Source: Geothermovivens sp964644845
Lineage (GTDB): Bacteria; Zhuqueibacterota; Zhuqueibacteria; Oleimicrobiales; Geothermoviventaceae
Direction: 5' to 3'
DNA length: 41,002 nucleotides
Assembly (NCBI GenBank): GCA_964644845.1
Contig: CAZXXS010000127.1
Location: forward strand, 1-41,002
The position numbers were made by a program, and so were the translations under genes. Positions 33,589 through 41,002 of this stretch are shown in pieces (the stretch's first letter is position 1; the number at the start of each line of letters is the position of its first letter). The notes under the pieces are model-generated. The model did no database searches and had not been told where the DNA came from. It worked only from the letters and a program-made list of their open reading frames with translations.

Positions 33589-33607
33589 GTCACAAACTTT
33601 TCGTGAC
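33589..33607. promoter_or_regulatory. Inverted repeat GTCAC-N9-GTGAC upstream of the sigma-54-like element
   Basis: The arms at 33589-33593 and 33603-33607 are centred about 79 bases before the predicted start, a position similar to the palindrome before the Wza gene, though the sequence differs. It is a candidate activator-binding site only. Confidence 0.3.
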
Positions 33608-33650
33608 TCTCCTAACAGTCGCTAAACGATCCGGCGGACCCTCCAAGTTT

Positions 33651-33665
33651 TGGCACACAACTTGT
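33651..33665 (+). promoter_or_regulatory. Sigma-54-like promoter before the secreted hydrolase gene
   Basis: TGGCAC-ACAAC-TTGT differs from consensus only at the last base of the -12 element. The predicted start is near 33677, giving a 42-base leader. It also forms a short palindrome (ACACAA-C-TTGTGT, 33655-33667), so an operator could explain part of the match. Confidence 0.5.
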
Positions 33666-33718
33666 GTAGAACGCCTGCGGGAAAAGTTCAAGAAGACCAC
33701 GAGAGGAGAGGCGTGCGC

Positions 33719-36670
33719 ATGCGAAATGTGGCGAAAGCGGCTGGACTTGCTCTGTGGATTTTGACGGCGTTGGGTGTTAAAGCAGGGACTGTGCTCGTCG
33801 ACGATCCCCTCACAACGGGCTCCAGCGCCGGTGATGTCCACGGGGGGACGTTCACGTCGAAAGGTTGGCAGACGACCAAGACCACGGACTACATCGAGTA
33901 CCGCGTGCCAACCATCTCGAAGGGTTGGGTAGAATTCGATCTCTCCGGTTGGGGACCGGACACGAGCATTTTCACCGATTTCAAGAACCATTTCTTTGGC
34001 ATGTGGGATGCTTCCTGGAAGGACAGGTGGGGAAATGTGGTTCGGTACAACCCGTACAAGTGTTTGATGCGGGCCTACGGTGAGCCCAACGTACCCAACA
34101 ACGTCAAATGGGGACGTTTGAAACTCCGACTCAATGTAGCCGCTTTCGACGGCGGTGCAGACGACGATCCACACGCTTTCGAGGCACTGACGGAGGAGCG
34201 TTGGGACTGGAAAACAACCGAGACCTACCACTTCCGACTGGAATGGGGCGATGGCCACATGCGCTGGTACAAAGACGGCCAGCTGATTATGGACTACGAT
34301 TACTCGTCCTTTGGTGTCGAGTACGCGCCTCCGGATCACGTCATCCGCATTGGGTACTGCGACATGTACCCGGCACCCGTGGGTACCGTGTATTCGAACG
34401 TTAGGATCTACACAGAGAACGAGGGCTCCTCCCAGCTCTCCATTTTGAGCACAACGCCTGCCGATGGCGCTACAGGGGTGCCGACCAGCACCAGTATTTC
34501 GCTTCGTTTCAGCAAGAGCATGAACACCAGCTCAGTGGAGAGTCACTTTTCCATTTCACCACAGGTGGACGGCACGTTCAATTGGAACAGCCCTTCGAAT
34601 ACACAGCTGACGTTTACCCCTTCCAACAACCTGGAGGGGGGGACTACCTACACCGTGACCCTCGCAGCCGGGGCCGCCGCTTCGGACGGTGAGCAGCTGA
34701 TGTCGGATCAGGCTTTTTCGTTTACAACGGGCTCGACGGCTGGGGCCGATCTCGTGTCGGTCCCGGCTTACTCCGTGTTCGAGATTGAACTCACGAGTTC
34801 GAACAGTTACGACAATCCCTACCTCGTGGATCCGCCGAAGGCTACGTTCACCGCGCCAAGTGGGAAGACGTTCGAGATCGAGGGATTTTGGGATGGAGGA
34901 AATACCTGGCGTGTCCGTTTTGCACCCACGCAGACCGGCACGTGGTCGTTCTCCATCCGGTCCGAGGACCCCGACCTTGCTGGTGGCGGACAGTTTCAGT
35001 GTACCCCTTCGTCAAGTCACGGATTCGTCCGCGTTAGTGCTACCAACCCGTACACGTTTGAATACGACGACGGGACCCCTTTCTTCTGGCTTGGTGAAAC
35101 GTCCTGGAGGGGACTCACCGACCAGGTGCCCTTCGATTCACGCTTCAAGCAGTACATCGATCTGCGTGCTTCACAGGGGTTTACCCACGTACATTTCATC
35201 CTGAACAGCTACATCAACGGGCTGGGTTTCTGGAAAAACGAAGGCGGAACCGTTTTCGATGAAAGCGCCGGCAGCAAAGATTACGACCGCTTGAACCCCG
35301 GATACTTCAAATGGGTGGACAGACGCCTGGATTACGTGGAGTCGAAAGGCCTCGTCCCGGGACTCTACTTGACCTGGGCCCAGGAATTCGTCAAGTTCTC
35401 ACCCGAACAGTTTGAGCGCTTTGTGCACTACGTGGTGGCTCGCTACGCAGCTTACAACATTACCTGGACCGTCAGTGGGGAGTACGACGAAGCAGGCGAC
35501 AAGAGGGCGTACGCGGCCGTCGGAAATCTGATTAAACAACTCGATCCGTACAATCACCCGGTGACGATCCAGCCTTCCGCGGACGGCAGCAGTGCCGAGT
35601 TCGCCGGGAACGACTGGCTGGACTACATTGCCGAGCAGGTGAAATCCAACTGGCACGATGCCATCCTCAGGGACCGACAGTACAACAAACCGGTTGTTAA
35701 CGAGGAGTACGGCTACGCGGGAAAAGTCTCTGCCCAGGACGTAGTTCGGGGTGCGTGGAGCATTGTCACGGCCGGTGGATTCTTCACCGCAGGCTTTTTG
35801 ACTACGTACGCACCTGACAAGGGGGGCTGGGATCTGAATGCCTACCTGCCCGAAGCGCAAGCTCTGGGTTTCCTGAGAAACGTGCTCGAAAAGTTGCCCT
35901 GGTGGGAAATGGAACCGCATGACGAGTTGCTAACCCGGGGCTACTGCCTGGCCAAGCCAGGCGAGGTCTACCTTGCGTACATTCCGGGCGGAGGGACTTT
36001 TGGTCTCCGTAGTCCCGGAGATGCAACGTACCAGGTCGCGTGGCTTGACCCGTTCAACGCGAGCGCCGGTCAGCCCCAGACGGTCTCAGGCGACGCCGCG
36101 CGAAGCCTGACGCCACCATTTTCGGGCGACGCTGCCGCGCTCATTCTGGTCAGTGGAGGCGGCGAGTCGCCATCGAGCCCTTCCCCGCAGCCGCAACCAG
36201 GCAGCTTGATCACGAACATCAGTCCGTCGAGCTACCAGGTCCGCGCGCTGGAGGTGGGCCAGCTGGTCTACGTAGATCGCGACTACGTCTTCACGCAGGT
36301 GCCGGAGGATCTGCGTGGCCAGGCGTACATCTCCACGGCGAATGACGACAAGACGGCTACAGGTGACGCCTTTCTGTCCTTCGAGATCAACCAGGGTAGC
36401 GACGTGTACGTGGGGTACGACAGTTCCGTTCCCACAACGCCAGGCTGGTTGTCCTCCTGGACCAAGACGCTGAAGACCGTACAGACGTCCGACACGGTGT
36501 TTGAGCTTTACCGAAAGTACTTCCCCGCCGGCACGGTAACGTTGGGTGCCAATGAGGGGGACGTCCACTCGAGCATGTACGTAGTCGTTGTCGTCCCGGG
36601 AAGTGGGCAAAGTAGTCGGCCCGACACGACGCCGCCTGCACCGCCAACGGGGTTAGTTATCCGCCCGTAG
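33719..36670 (+). CDS. Secreted multidomain apiosidase-like glycoside hydrolase (DUF5060/DUF4038-like)
   Basis: Large exported protein of 983 residues. From the ATG at 33719 (after GAGAGGAGAGG) the order is: signal peptide (1-22); a concanavalin/LamG-like beta domain (about 25-235); a bacterial Ig-like Big_5 domain (about 242-337); a DUF5060-like beta domain (about 348-440); a (beta/alpha)8 DUF4038 apiosidase-like domain (about 440-780) with FFWLGETSWRG and candidate acids E588 (TVSGEYDE) and E662/E663 (NEEYGYAG); a short sugar-binding-like tail (to about 830); and a further beta domain (about 834-960). It ends in DTTPPAPPTGLVIRP, which looks like the start of a fibronectin type III domain that is missing. 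No PEP-CTERM or LPxTG signal. It probably trims or binds the polymer outside the cell; catalysis is inferred. Confidence 0.82.
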   Translation: MRNVAKAAGLALWILTALGVKAGTVLVDDPLTTGSSAGDVHGGTFTSKGWQTTKTTDYIEYRVPTISKGWVEFDLSGWGPDTSIFTDFKNHFFGMWDASWKDRWGNVVRYNPYKCLMRAYGEPNVPNNVKWGRLKLRLNVAAFDGGADDDPHAFEALTEERWDWKTTETYHFRLEWGDGHMRWYKDGQLIMDYDYSSFGVEYAPPDHVIRIGYCDMYPAPVGTVYSNVRIYTENEGSSQLSILSTTPADGATGVPTSTSISLRFSKSMNTSSVESHFSISPQVDGTFNWNSPSNTQLTFTPSNNLEGGTTYTVTLAAGAAASDGEQLMSDQAFSFTTGSTAGADLVSVPAYSVFEIELTSSNSYDNPYLVDPPKATFTAPSGKTFEIEGFWDGGNTWRVRFAPTQTGTWSFSIRSEDPDLAGGGQFQCTPSSSHGFVRVSATNPYTFEYDDGTPFFWLGETSWRGLTDQVPFDSRFKQYIDLRASQGFTHVHFILNSYINGLGFWKNEGGTVFDESAGSKDYDRLNPGYFKWVDRRLDYVESKGLVPGLYLTWAQEFVKFSPEQFERFVHYVVARYAAYNITWTVSGEYDEAGDKRAYAAVGNLIKQLDPYNHPVTIQPSADGSSAEFAGNDWLDYIAEQVKSNWHDAILRDRQYNKPVVNEEYGYAGKVSAQDVVRGAWSIVTAGGFFTAGFLTTYAPDKGGWDLNAYLPEAQALGFLRNVLEKLPWWEMEPHDELLTRGYCLAKPGEVYLAYIPGGGTFGLRSPGDATYQVAWLDPFNASAGQPQTVSGDAARSLTPPFSGDAAALILVSGGGESPSSPSPQPQPGSLITNISPSSYQVRALEVGQLVYVDRDYVFTQVPEDLRGQAYISTANDDKTATGDAFLSFEINQGSDVYVGYDSSVPTTPGWLSSWTKTLKTVQTSDTVFELYRKYFPAGTVTLGANEGDVHSSMYVVVVVPGSGQSSRPDTTPPAPPTGLVIRP

Positions 36671-36697
36671 TCGGCGAACTCTTTTCAGCGTTTGGCG

Positions 36698-36740
36698 AAA
36701 GCCGCCCTTCCGCAAACGTAGCGGGAGGGCGGCTTTTTTA
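36698..36740 (+). terminator. Strong Rho-independent terminator after the hydrolase gene
   Basis: AAAGCCGCCCT (36698-36708) pairs with AGGGCGGCTTT (36726-36736); a T-G wobble and a further 4 bp (CCGC/GCGG) extend the stem to 16 pairs, with a 7-base loop and a T-run at 36734-36739. It lies 28 bases after the stop codon. Confidence 0.92.
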
Positions 36741-36772
36741 CGTGTCGCTGGTCAGAACGCTCGGAATTTGTT

Positions 36773-36787
36773 TGGCACCAAGTTGGC
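36773..36787 (+). promoter_or_regulatory. Sigma-54-like element before the GT2 genes
   Basis: TGGCAC-CAAGT-TGGC has one mismatch to TGGCAC-N5-TTGC and keeps the key GC of the -12 element. The predicted start is near 36799, leaving a 157-base leader. It overlaps one arm of an inverted repeat (TTGGCAAC at 36783-36790), so an operator is an alternative reading. Confidence 0.4.
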
Positions 36788-36873
36788 AACAGCAGAAATG
36801 GCTCGGGATTTTCGGCGTTGCCCGTTGCCAAAGCCGGAAAAATACGCAGGGCGCGTAGGTGCAGGTTTTTCCG
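36783..36873 (+). promoter_or_regulatory. Structured leader with two inverted repeats before the first GT2 gene
   Basis: TTGGCAAC (36783-36790) is complementary to GTTGCCAA (36824-36831). A second structure pairs CGGAAAAA (36835-36842) with TTTTTCCG (36866-36873), around an inner TACGC/GCGTA hairpin (36843-36857) and an 8-base bulge. All lie between the terminator and the chosen ATG at 36956. I could not match them to a known riboswitch. Confidence 0.45.
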
Positions 36874-36955
36874 AGGATTGTTTAACGATCTTCGTGGGCT
36901 GCCGATAATCAGACAGGCAAGGCGGCGCAGCTTGAGCAAGAATCAAAAGGCGGCA

Positions 36956-37969
36956 ATGTCTCCAAATGTTACAAATGACGCAGTGACACGAGACGCCGAC
37001 GTAGAACTGTCCATCGTTGTGCCGATTTACAACGAGGTGCTGAACATCGAGCCGCTGTACCAGGCGGTGTGCGCGGCACTTGCTAGGTTCGAAAAGTCGT
37101 GGGAGCTGGTGCTGGTAGACGACGGCAGTACGGACGGCTCTCGGGGAAAATTGAAAGCACTGGCCGAGCAGGACCCCAGGGTCCGTGTGGTGTTGTTTCG
37201 GAGGAATTTTGGGCAGTCGGCAGCCATGGCGGCTGGTTTCGAACACGCTCGCGGGCGTGTCATCGTAACGATGGACGGCGATTTGCAAAATGATCCCGCC
37301 GACATTCCCGCCTTGCTGCGCAAGTTGGACGAAGGGTTCGACGTGGTCAGCGGCTGGCGGAAGAACCGCCAGGACAAGCTGTTCGTGCGTAAGGTGCCCT
37401 CCTGGCTTGCTAATCGGTTGATCTGCTCCGTGACTGGTGTAAAACTGCACGACACCGGTTGCTCGCTCAAGGCCTACCGGCGCGAGGTCATCGATCGGAT
37501 CAGGCTGTACGGCGAGCTGCACCGTTTCATCCCGGCGCTTGCTCGCATCGAAGGCGCGCGCATCACCGAACTGCCGGTGAGGCATCATCCGCGACGTTTC
37601 GGCGAGAGCAAGTACAACATCACGCGCACTTACAAGGTGTTGATGGACCTGCTTACGTTGAACATCTTCCTGAAGTACGAGCGCAACCCCCTGTACTTTT
37701 TCGGCTGGCTGGCAATCCTTTCGATTTTGGCTGGCTCGGCCGCTTTGGCTGCCATGGCAACGCAGGTCCTCCGAGGAGCTGTTGACCCCGGGGTGACTAA
37801 CGTGCTGTTGACGGTGGCGTTCGTGTTGCTGGTCTCTGGCGTTCAGTTCACGTTACTTGGCCTTGTCGCCAAGCTAATTGTCGCTTCGGGAGATCGTCGG
37901 CTTAGCTACCTGGTCGAAGCATCCCGGGGCAGTTCGCGTCCCGGGCTGAGTGGGGCTACGAGCGGCTGA
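36956..37969 (+). CDS. Membrane-bound glycosyltransferase family 2 (DPM1/GtrB/ArnC-like)
   Basis: 337-residue GT2 with a GT-A domain (about 17-235) and two C-terminal membrane helices (about 247-268 and 280-305). Nucleotide-binding strand and DDGS motif are present (VLVDDGSTDGS), and the metal-binding DxD is D107-G-D109 in TMDGDLQNDP. The HDTGCSLKAYRREV block is typical of the dolichyl-phosphate-mannose-synthase/GtrB subfamily, which attaches sugars to polyprenyl phosphate. I start at the ATG at 36956, after AAAAGGCGG; the upstream frame to 36818 is the structured leader. A paralogue with a lost DxD motif follows. Confidence 0.9.
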   Translation: MSPNVTNDAVTRDADVELSIVVPIYNEVLNIEPLYQAVCAALARFEKSWELVLVDDGSTDGSRGKLKALAEQDPRVRVVLFRRNFGQSAAMAAGFEHARGRVIVTMDGDLQNDPADIPALLRKLDEGFDVVSGWRKNRQDKLFVRKVPSWLANRLICSVTGVKLHDTGCSLKAYRREVIDRIRLYGELHRFIPALARIEGARITELPVRHHPRRFGESKYNITRTYKVLMDLLTLNIFLKYERNPLYFFGWLAILSILAGSAALAAMATQVLRGAVDPGVTNVLLTVAFVLLVSGVQFTLLGLVAKLIVASGDRRLSYLVEASRGSSRPGLSGATSG

Positions 37970-38117
37970 GACGCTGCGAATTTGCCGAAGCGATCCACGA
38001 AAGACGGGGCGGAAAACGCTGGTGCGCTGCTTCCGTTCCCGAGTTGGGATTCCGGCGCGGGAAGTGGGTGCAGGTGCCGCGGTCGAAGAAGACAATCACC
38101 AGGTGAGATCAACGATC

Positions 38118-39143
38118 ATGACTGACCGTTTGGACAACGCGGCTGTGACTGAGGCCCTCGCGGCTGAAGCGCTGCAGATGCGCGGTGACGTCTGGCAGAA
38201 ACCCGGCAAGAAGGCCGATGTCTCGTTTGTCGTGATTCTGAGGGACAACGAGACGGACGTCGACGACGTCGTACGCGGATTGCGCGACCTCGTGAGCGGT
38301 CTCGACGTTGAGGCTGAAGTTATCTTTGTGGACGACGGAAGCCGCGACCGCACCTTCGAAAAGCTCAGTCGGGCTTTGATGAATTTTGATCTCGCTCGAG
38401 CGGTGCGTCTGCGTTCGCAGTCCGGCGAGGCGGCCGCTTTGGATGCGGGACTTTCGCAATCCACAGGTGGTGTGGTCGTCTACTTTACGGCTCGTGTGCG
38501 TCCAAATCCGGCGCAGCTTTCGGCGCTGGTGAAGAAGATCGATGAGGGGTACGACCTGGTGGTTGGTTGGCGTTACCCGCGGCGCGACTCACGCCTGAAT
38601 CAGGTCATTTCACGACTTTTCAACGGCATCGTGGCGTGGCTCACAGGGCTGAAGCTGCACGACATCAACAGCGGTGTGTTCGCCGCACGGCGAGAGGTGC
38701 TTGAAGCCATTCCGTTTTACGGCGATCTGAACAATTTCATCGCTGTGATGGCCGATCGCCTCGGCTACAAAATCGCCGAAGTCCAGATCGAACAGCTTCC
38801 TGGCAAGTTTCGCCAGTCGCGTTACGTGCGCGAGTACCTGCAGCGGCTGCTTGACATCATCACGGTGATTTTCCTGACGCGCTACTCCAAGAAGCCTCTG
38901 CACTTTCTCGGTTTTCTTGGGGCCGTGTTTTCGCTGGTGGGAGGGGTGATTTCGGCTTATCTGTTCTTCTACCGGTTGTTCGGTTTCGGAGGCATCGCCG
39001 GACGACCGCTAATGCTGCTCGGGGCGTTGCTGCTCGTGATCGGCATCCAGATGATTTCCATCGGGTTGCTCGGTGAGATGATCATTTTCACACATGCACG
39101 TGACATCAGGGAGTACAGCATCGAAGAAATCATCAGCAACTGA
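38118..39143 (+). CDS. GT2 paralogue with a degenerate DxD motif
   Basis: 341-residue protein clearly related to the gene before it: same fold, the FVDDGSRDRT motif, KLHDINSGVFAARREVLE, and two C-terminal membrane helices. The catalytic metal site is lost. Where the neighbour has MDGD, this protein has FTAR (T124-A125-R126 after Phe123), and the downstream QNDP is RPNP. Sugar-nucleotide chemistry that needs the DxD metal is therefore unlikely. It may be a partner or regulator of an active GT2. The start is uncertain: ATG at 38118 has AGGTGA 11 bases upstream, while GTG at 38103 is in frame. It follows the first GT2 by 148 bases. Confidence 0.85.
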   Translation: MTDRLDNAAVTEALAAEALQMRGDVWQKPGKKADVSFVVILRDNETDVDDVVRGLRDLVSGLDVEAEVIFVDDGSRDRTFEKLSRALMNFDLARAVRLRSQSGEAAALDAGLSQSTGGVVVYFTARVRPNPAQLSALVKKIDEGYDLVVGWRYPRRDSRLNQVISRLFNGIVAWLTGLKLHDINSGVFAARREVLEAIPFYGDLNNFIAVMADRLGYKIAEVQIEQLPGKFRQSRYVREYLQRLLDIITVIFLTRYSKKPLHFLGFLGAVFSLVGGVISAYLFFYRLFGFGGIAGRPLMLLGALLLVIGIQMISIGLLGEMIIFTHARDIREYSIEEIISN

Positions 39144-39155
39144 CGGGTGGATCTC

Positions 39156-40172
39156 GTGAAACTGATCATTCAAATTCCATGCTACAACGAAGAAAAGACG
39201 CTGCCGGTGACTCTGGCGAACATTCCGCGAGAGATTGAGGGGGTCGACGAGGTCGAGGTCCTCGTGATCGACGACGGTAGCACTGACCGCACGGTGGAAG
39301 TAGCCAGACAGCACGGAGCGGACCACATTGTCCGCTTGACCAACAACAAAGGACTGGCCGAAGCGTTCATGGCCGGGCTTGACGCAGCACTGCGTCTGGG
39401 AGCCGACATCATCGTGAACACGGATGGCGACAACCAGTACAACGGTGGCGACATCGCCCGGTTGATCCGCCCCATCGTGGAAGGCAAAGCCGACATGGTG
39501 GTCGGGGATCGGCAGATTGACACCATCCAGCATTTTTCGCGGGCCAAGAAAACGCTGCAAAAACTCGGTAGCTGGGTTGTACGGCAGGTTTCCGGGACGG
39601 ACGTGCCCGACGCTACCAGCGGGTTCCGCGCGTTGAGCCGCGAGGCGGCCATGCGCATGAACGTCGTGTCCCGTTTTACATACACGCTGGAAACGATTAT
39701 TCAAGCAGGCAAGAAAAACATCGCGCTGACGAGTGTGCCCGTTCGCACAAACGAAAAGTTGAGGGAGTCTCGACTTTTCGGCAGCATGTGGGGCTACATT
39801 AAGCGTTCAGTCGGGACCATTTTTCGCATCTACGCAATGTACGAGCCGCTGCGTACGTTTGCCATCATCGGGACACTGGTTTTCGGCAGCGGCGTGGCCC
39901 TCGGAGTGCGATTTCTTTATTTCTACGTCACGGGGCACGGCGGCGGACACGTACAGAGTTTGATTCTCGCGGCCATTCTAAGCATCGTCGGTTTCCAGGT
40001 GATCATGATTGGTCTGCTGGCGGACTTGATTGGGGCAAACCGGCGCTTGCTTGAGGACGCTCTCTACCGCCTCAAGCGGGTGGAGCTGAACGGTCTGGAG
40101 AAGACGAGAAAGCAGCGACATCAGCCAGAGGCCAGAGAGGTTCGGACTTACAGCCCAGTAGAGGTGGACTGA
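39156..40172 (+). CDS. Membrane-bound glycosyltransferase family 2 (polyprenyl-phosphate type)
   Basis: About 338 residues: a GT-A domain (about 1-220) with IQIPCYNEEKTL, VLVIDDGSTDRT and an intact DxD (D90-G-D92 in NTDGDNQY), then DATSGFRALSREAA and two C-terminal membrane helices (about 230-252 and 268-292). The charged tail ends in RTYSPVEVD. Family members make polyprenyl-phosphate sugars. The GTG at 39156 lies after GGGTGG with a 5-base gap; a GTG at 39147 inside that site would add three residues. It overlaps nothing and is 12 bases after its neighbour, so the three GT2 genes form one operon. Confidence 0.9.
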   Translation: MKLIIQIPCYNEEKTLPVTLANIPREIEGVDEVEVLVIDDGSTDRTVEVARQHGADHIVRLTNNKGLAEAFMAGLDAALRLGADIIVNTDGDNQYNGGDIARLIRPIVEGKADMVVGDRQIDTIQHFSRAKKTLQKLGSWVVRQVSGTDVPDATSGFRALSREAAMRMNVVSRFTYTLETIIQAGKKNIALTSVPVRTNEKLRESRLFGSMWGYIKRSVGTIFRIYAMYEPLRTFAIIGTLVFGSGVALGVRFLYFYVTGHGGGHVQSLILAAILSIVGFQVIMIGLLADLIGANRRLLEDALYRLKRVELNGLEKTRKQRHQPEAREVRTYSPVEVD

Positions 40173-40178
40173 CGCAGG

Positions 40179-41002
40179 ATGCGTGTTCTTTACGTGGCGG
40201 GCCGGGAAGCGGGGTACTCCCGGACGCGCAACGTGCGCAAGGGATTGCAGAAAGCCGGGCTGGACGTGGTCGGCGTCTTTCCGCCGCGGCGTTCCTTTCG
40301 TTACTTGCCGTTTCTGCTCCAACGCGCGTTGTTCGCTGCTCGGCAGGTCGACGCAATTGTCGTCGGTTTCTACGGGCAGCCGCTCGTACCCTTCCTGCGT
40401 TTGACCGGAAAGCCTTTAGTTTTCGACATCTACATCTCTACGTTCGACACGTTGATCCTCGATCGGGGGGCAGCGTCCGAGGACTCGGTTTTCGCAAAAG
40501 TAAGCCGGGCGCTGGATCGCCTGTCCTGCCTGCTGGCGGACAGGATTGTTCTGGAGACGAACGATCACATCCGTGACTTCGCCGGGAAATTCGATGTGCC
40601 GGCGGAAAAGTTCCGCCGGGTTTTCCTTGCTGCTGATGAAGACGTGATCTACCCCCGAGCCGTGGAGCGGCAGGATGATCGTTTCTGGGTTCACTTTCAC
40701 GGCGAGTACGCGCCTTTTCACGGGGTGGATCACATCATCGAGGCCGCCAGGATTTTGCAAAACCAAGGCGTTTACTTTCGGCTGATTGGTACAGGAATCA
40801 CGAGCGACCGCGACCGTGGTAGGGCACGCCAGCTTGGGCTACGAAACGTGGTCTTCATCGATCGCGTTCCGTACGACAGTTTGGCTGAGTACATGTCGCG
40901 TGCAGATGTGTGTCTGGGGTTCTTCGGCGAAAATCGACGTGCCGAACGTGTGTTTACTAACAAGGTTGTGGAGAGCATGGGCGCGGGTCGTCCCCTTGTG
41001 AC
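40179..41002 (+). CDS. Glycosyltransferase family 4-like protein, 3' end outside the window
   Basis: The frame starts at ATG 40179, six bases after the GT2 stop (GCAGGATG), and stays open to the last base, giving 274 residues. It begins MRVLYVAGREAGYSRTRNVRKG and continues with a Rossmann-like N-terminal domain. The C-terminal part has the GT4 pattern: WVHFHGEYAPFHGVDHIIEAA, FRLIGTG, then VFIDRVPYDSLAEYMSRADVCLGFFG and ERVFTNKVVESMGAGRPLV, the donor-binding end of the domain. The gene is cut by the window edge and is not pseudogenised. It belongs to the polysaccharide cluster; donor and acceptor are unknown. Confidence 0.85.
   Translation, partial: MRVLYVAGREAGYSRTRNVRKGLQKAGLDVVGVFPPRRSFRYLPFLLQRALFAARQVDAIVVGFYGQPLVPFLRLTGKPLVFDIYISTFDTLILDRGAASEDSVFAKVSRALDRLSCLLADRIVLETNDHIRDFAGKFDVPAEKFRRVFLAADEDVIYPRAVERQDDRFWVHFHGEYAPFHGVDHIIEAARILQNQGVYFRLIGTGITSDRDRGRARQLGLRNVVFIDRVPYDSLAEYMSRADVCLGFFGENRRAERVFTNKVVESMGAGRPLV

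Larger units (their letters stand above)
33213..33718. other. 506-base regulatory intergenic region before the secreted hydrolase
   Basis: Non-coding. In order: a pyrimidine-rich stretch (33260-33297); a set of mutually exclusive stems ending in a T-rich run (33423-33505); a hairpin GAAGCT...AGCTTC with inner GCGG/CCGC (33509-33536); an inverted repeat GTCAC/GTGAC (33589-33607); and a sigma-54-like element (33651-33665). It likely ends the upstream operon and starts a new one. Confidence 0.6.

Noticed and set aside
33719..36670. PEP-CTERM sorting signal, suggested by the EPS and sigma-54 context (exosortase loci often use PrsK/PrsR and RpoN)
   Set aside because: The C-terminus has no Pro-Glu-Pro motif, hydrophobic helix or basic tail, and no exosortase is in view.
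36835..36873. c-di-GMP (GEMM) riboswitch in the GT2 leader
   Set aside because: The pairing pattern and the conserved bases I know for that class are not present.
1..41002. CRISPR arrays, insertion sequences, integrases, tRNA or rRNA genes
   Set aside because: No regularly spaced repeats, transposase motifs, terminal repeats or tRNA-like cloverleaf were seen in any gap.

Overview
The window is gene-dense, about 41 kb, and every supported gene (34) lies on the + strand. It looks chromosomal, from a Gram-negative rod. It has Wza/Wzc-type export across two membranes, an outer-membrane barrel protein, a CpoB/YbgF-like lipoprotein, and the full mreBCD-mrdA-rodA elongation set. The FCB-side candidate phyla (KSB1/Calditrichota-like) are my guess from overall gene style; I did not test it. 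GTG and TTG starts are common (14 of 34 by my start choices). I see no tRNA, rRNA, insertion sequence, integrase or CRISPR.

The left part (1-16.7 kb) is housekeeping. It holds endonuclease V with a histone-deacetylase-fold amidohydrolase; an isoaspartyl methyltransferase with a lipoprotein-like N-terminus; a tandem PspC protein with a LiaI-like partner; purN and purH flanking a VanX-type dipeptidase lipoprotein; the cell-shape operon mreB-mreC-mreD-mrdA-rodA-lgt; and then, behind a clear sigma-70 promoter, an outer-membrane barrel protein and a TPR lipoprotein. A strong terminator and a second sigma-70 promoter separate this from galT, glgA and a STAS-domain gene (16.7-20.1 kb).

The right part (20.1-41 kb) is an exopolysaccharide locus that runs off the window. 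It opens with a textbook sigma-54 promoter (20143-20158). The order is: Wza-type exporter, Wzc-type BY-kinase, UDP-GlcA epimerase, WbaP/WcaJ-type initiating transferase, UDP-glucose dehydrogenase, methyltransferase, GT4, SDR, pyruvyl transferase, a membrane-protein::hexapeptide-acyltransferase fusion, a large secreted apiosidase-like protein, three GT2 enzymes (one with a lost DxD motif), and a truncated GT4. Together they predict an acidic, uronate-containing polymer, possibly pyruvylated and O-acylated, built on undecaprenyl phosphate. No Wzx or Wzy is in view.

The most interesting theme is regulation. The order STAS gene, sigma-54 promoter, Wza, Wzc recalls the Vibrio fischeri syp biofilm locus. 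Three more sigma-54-like elements, each one mismatch from consensus, sit in the intergenic regions before galT, the secreted hydrolase and the GT2 block. The 5' regions of the last two also carry RNA or operator-like inverted repeats. The function of this arrangement is inference.
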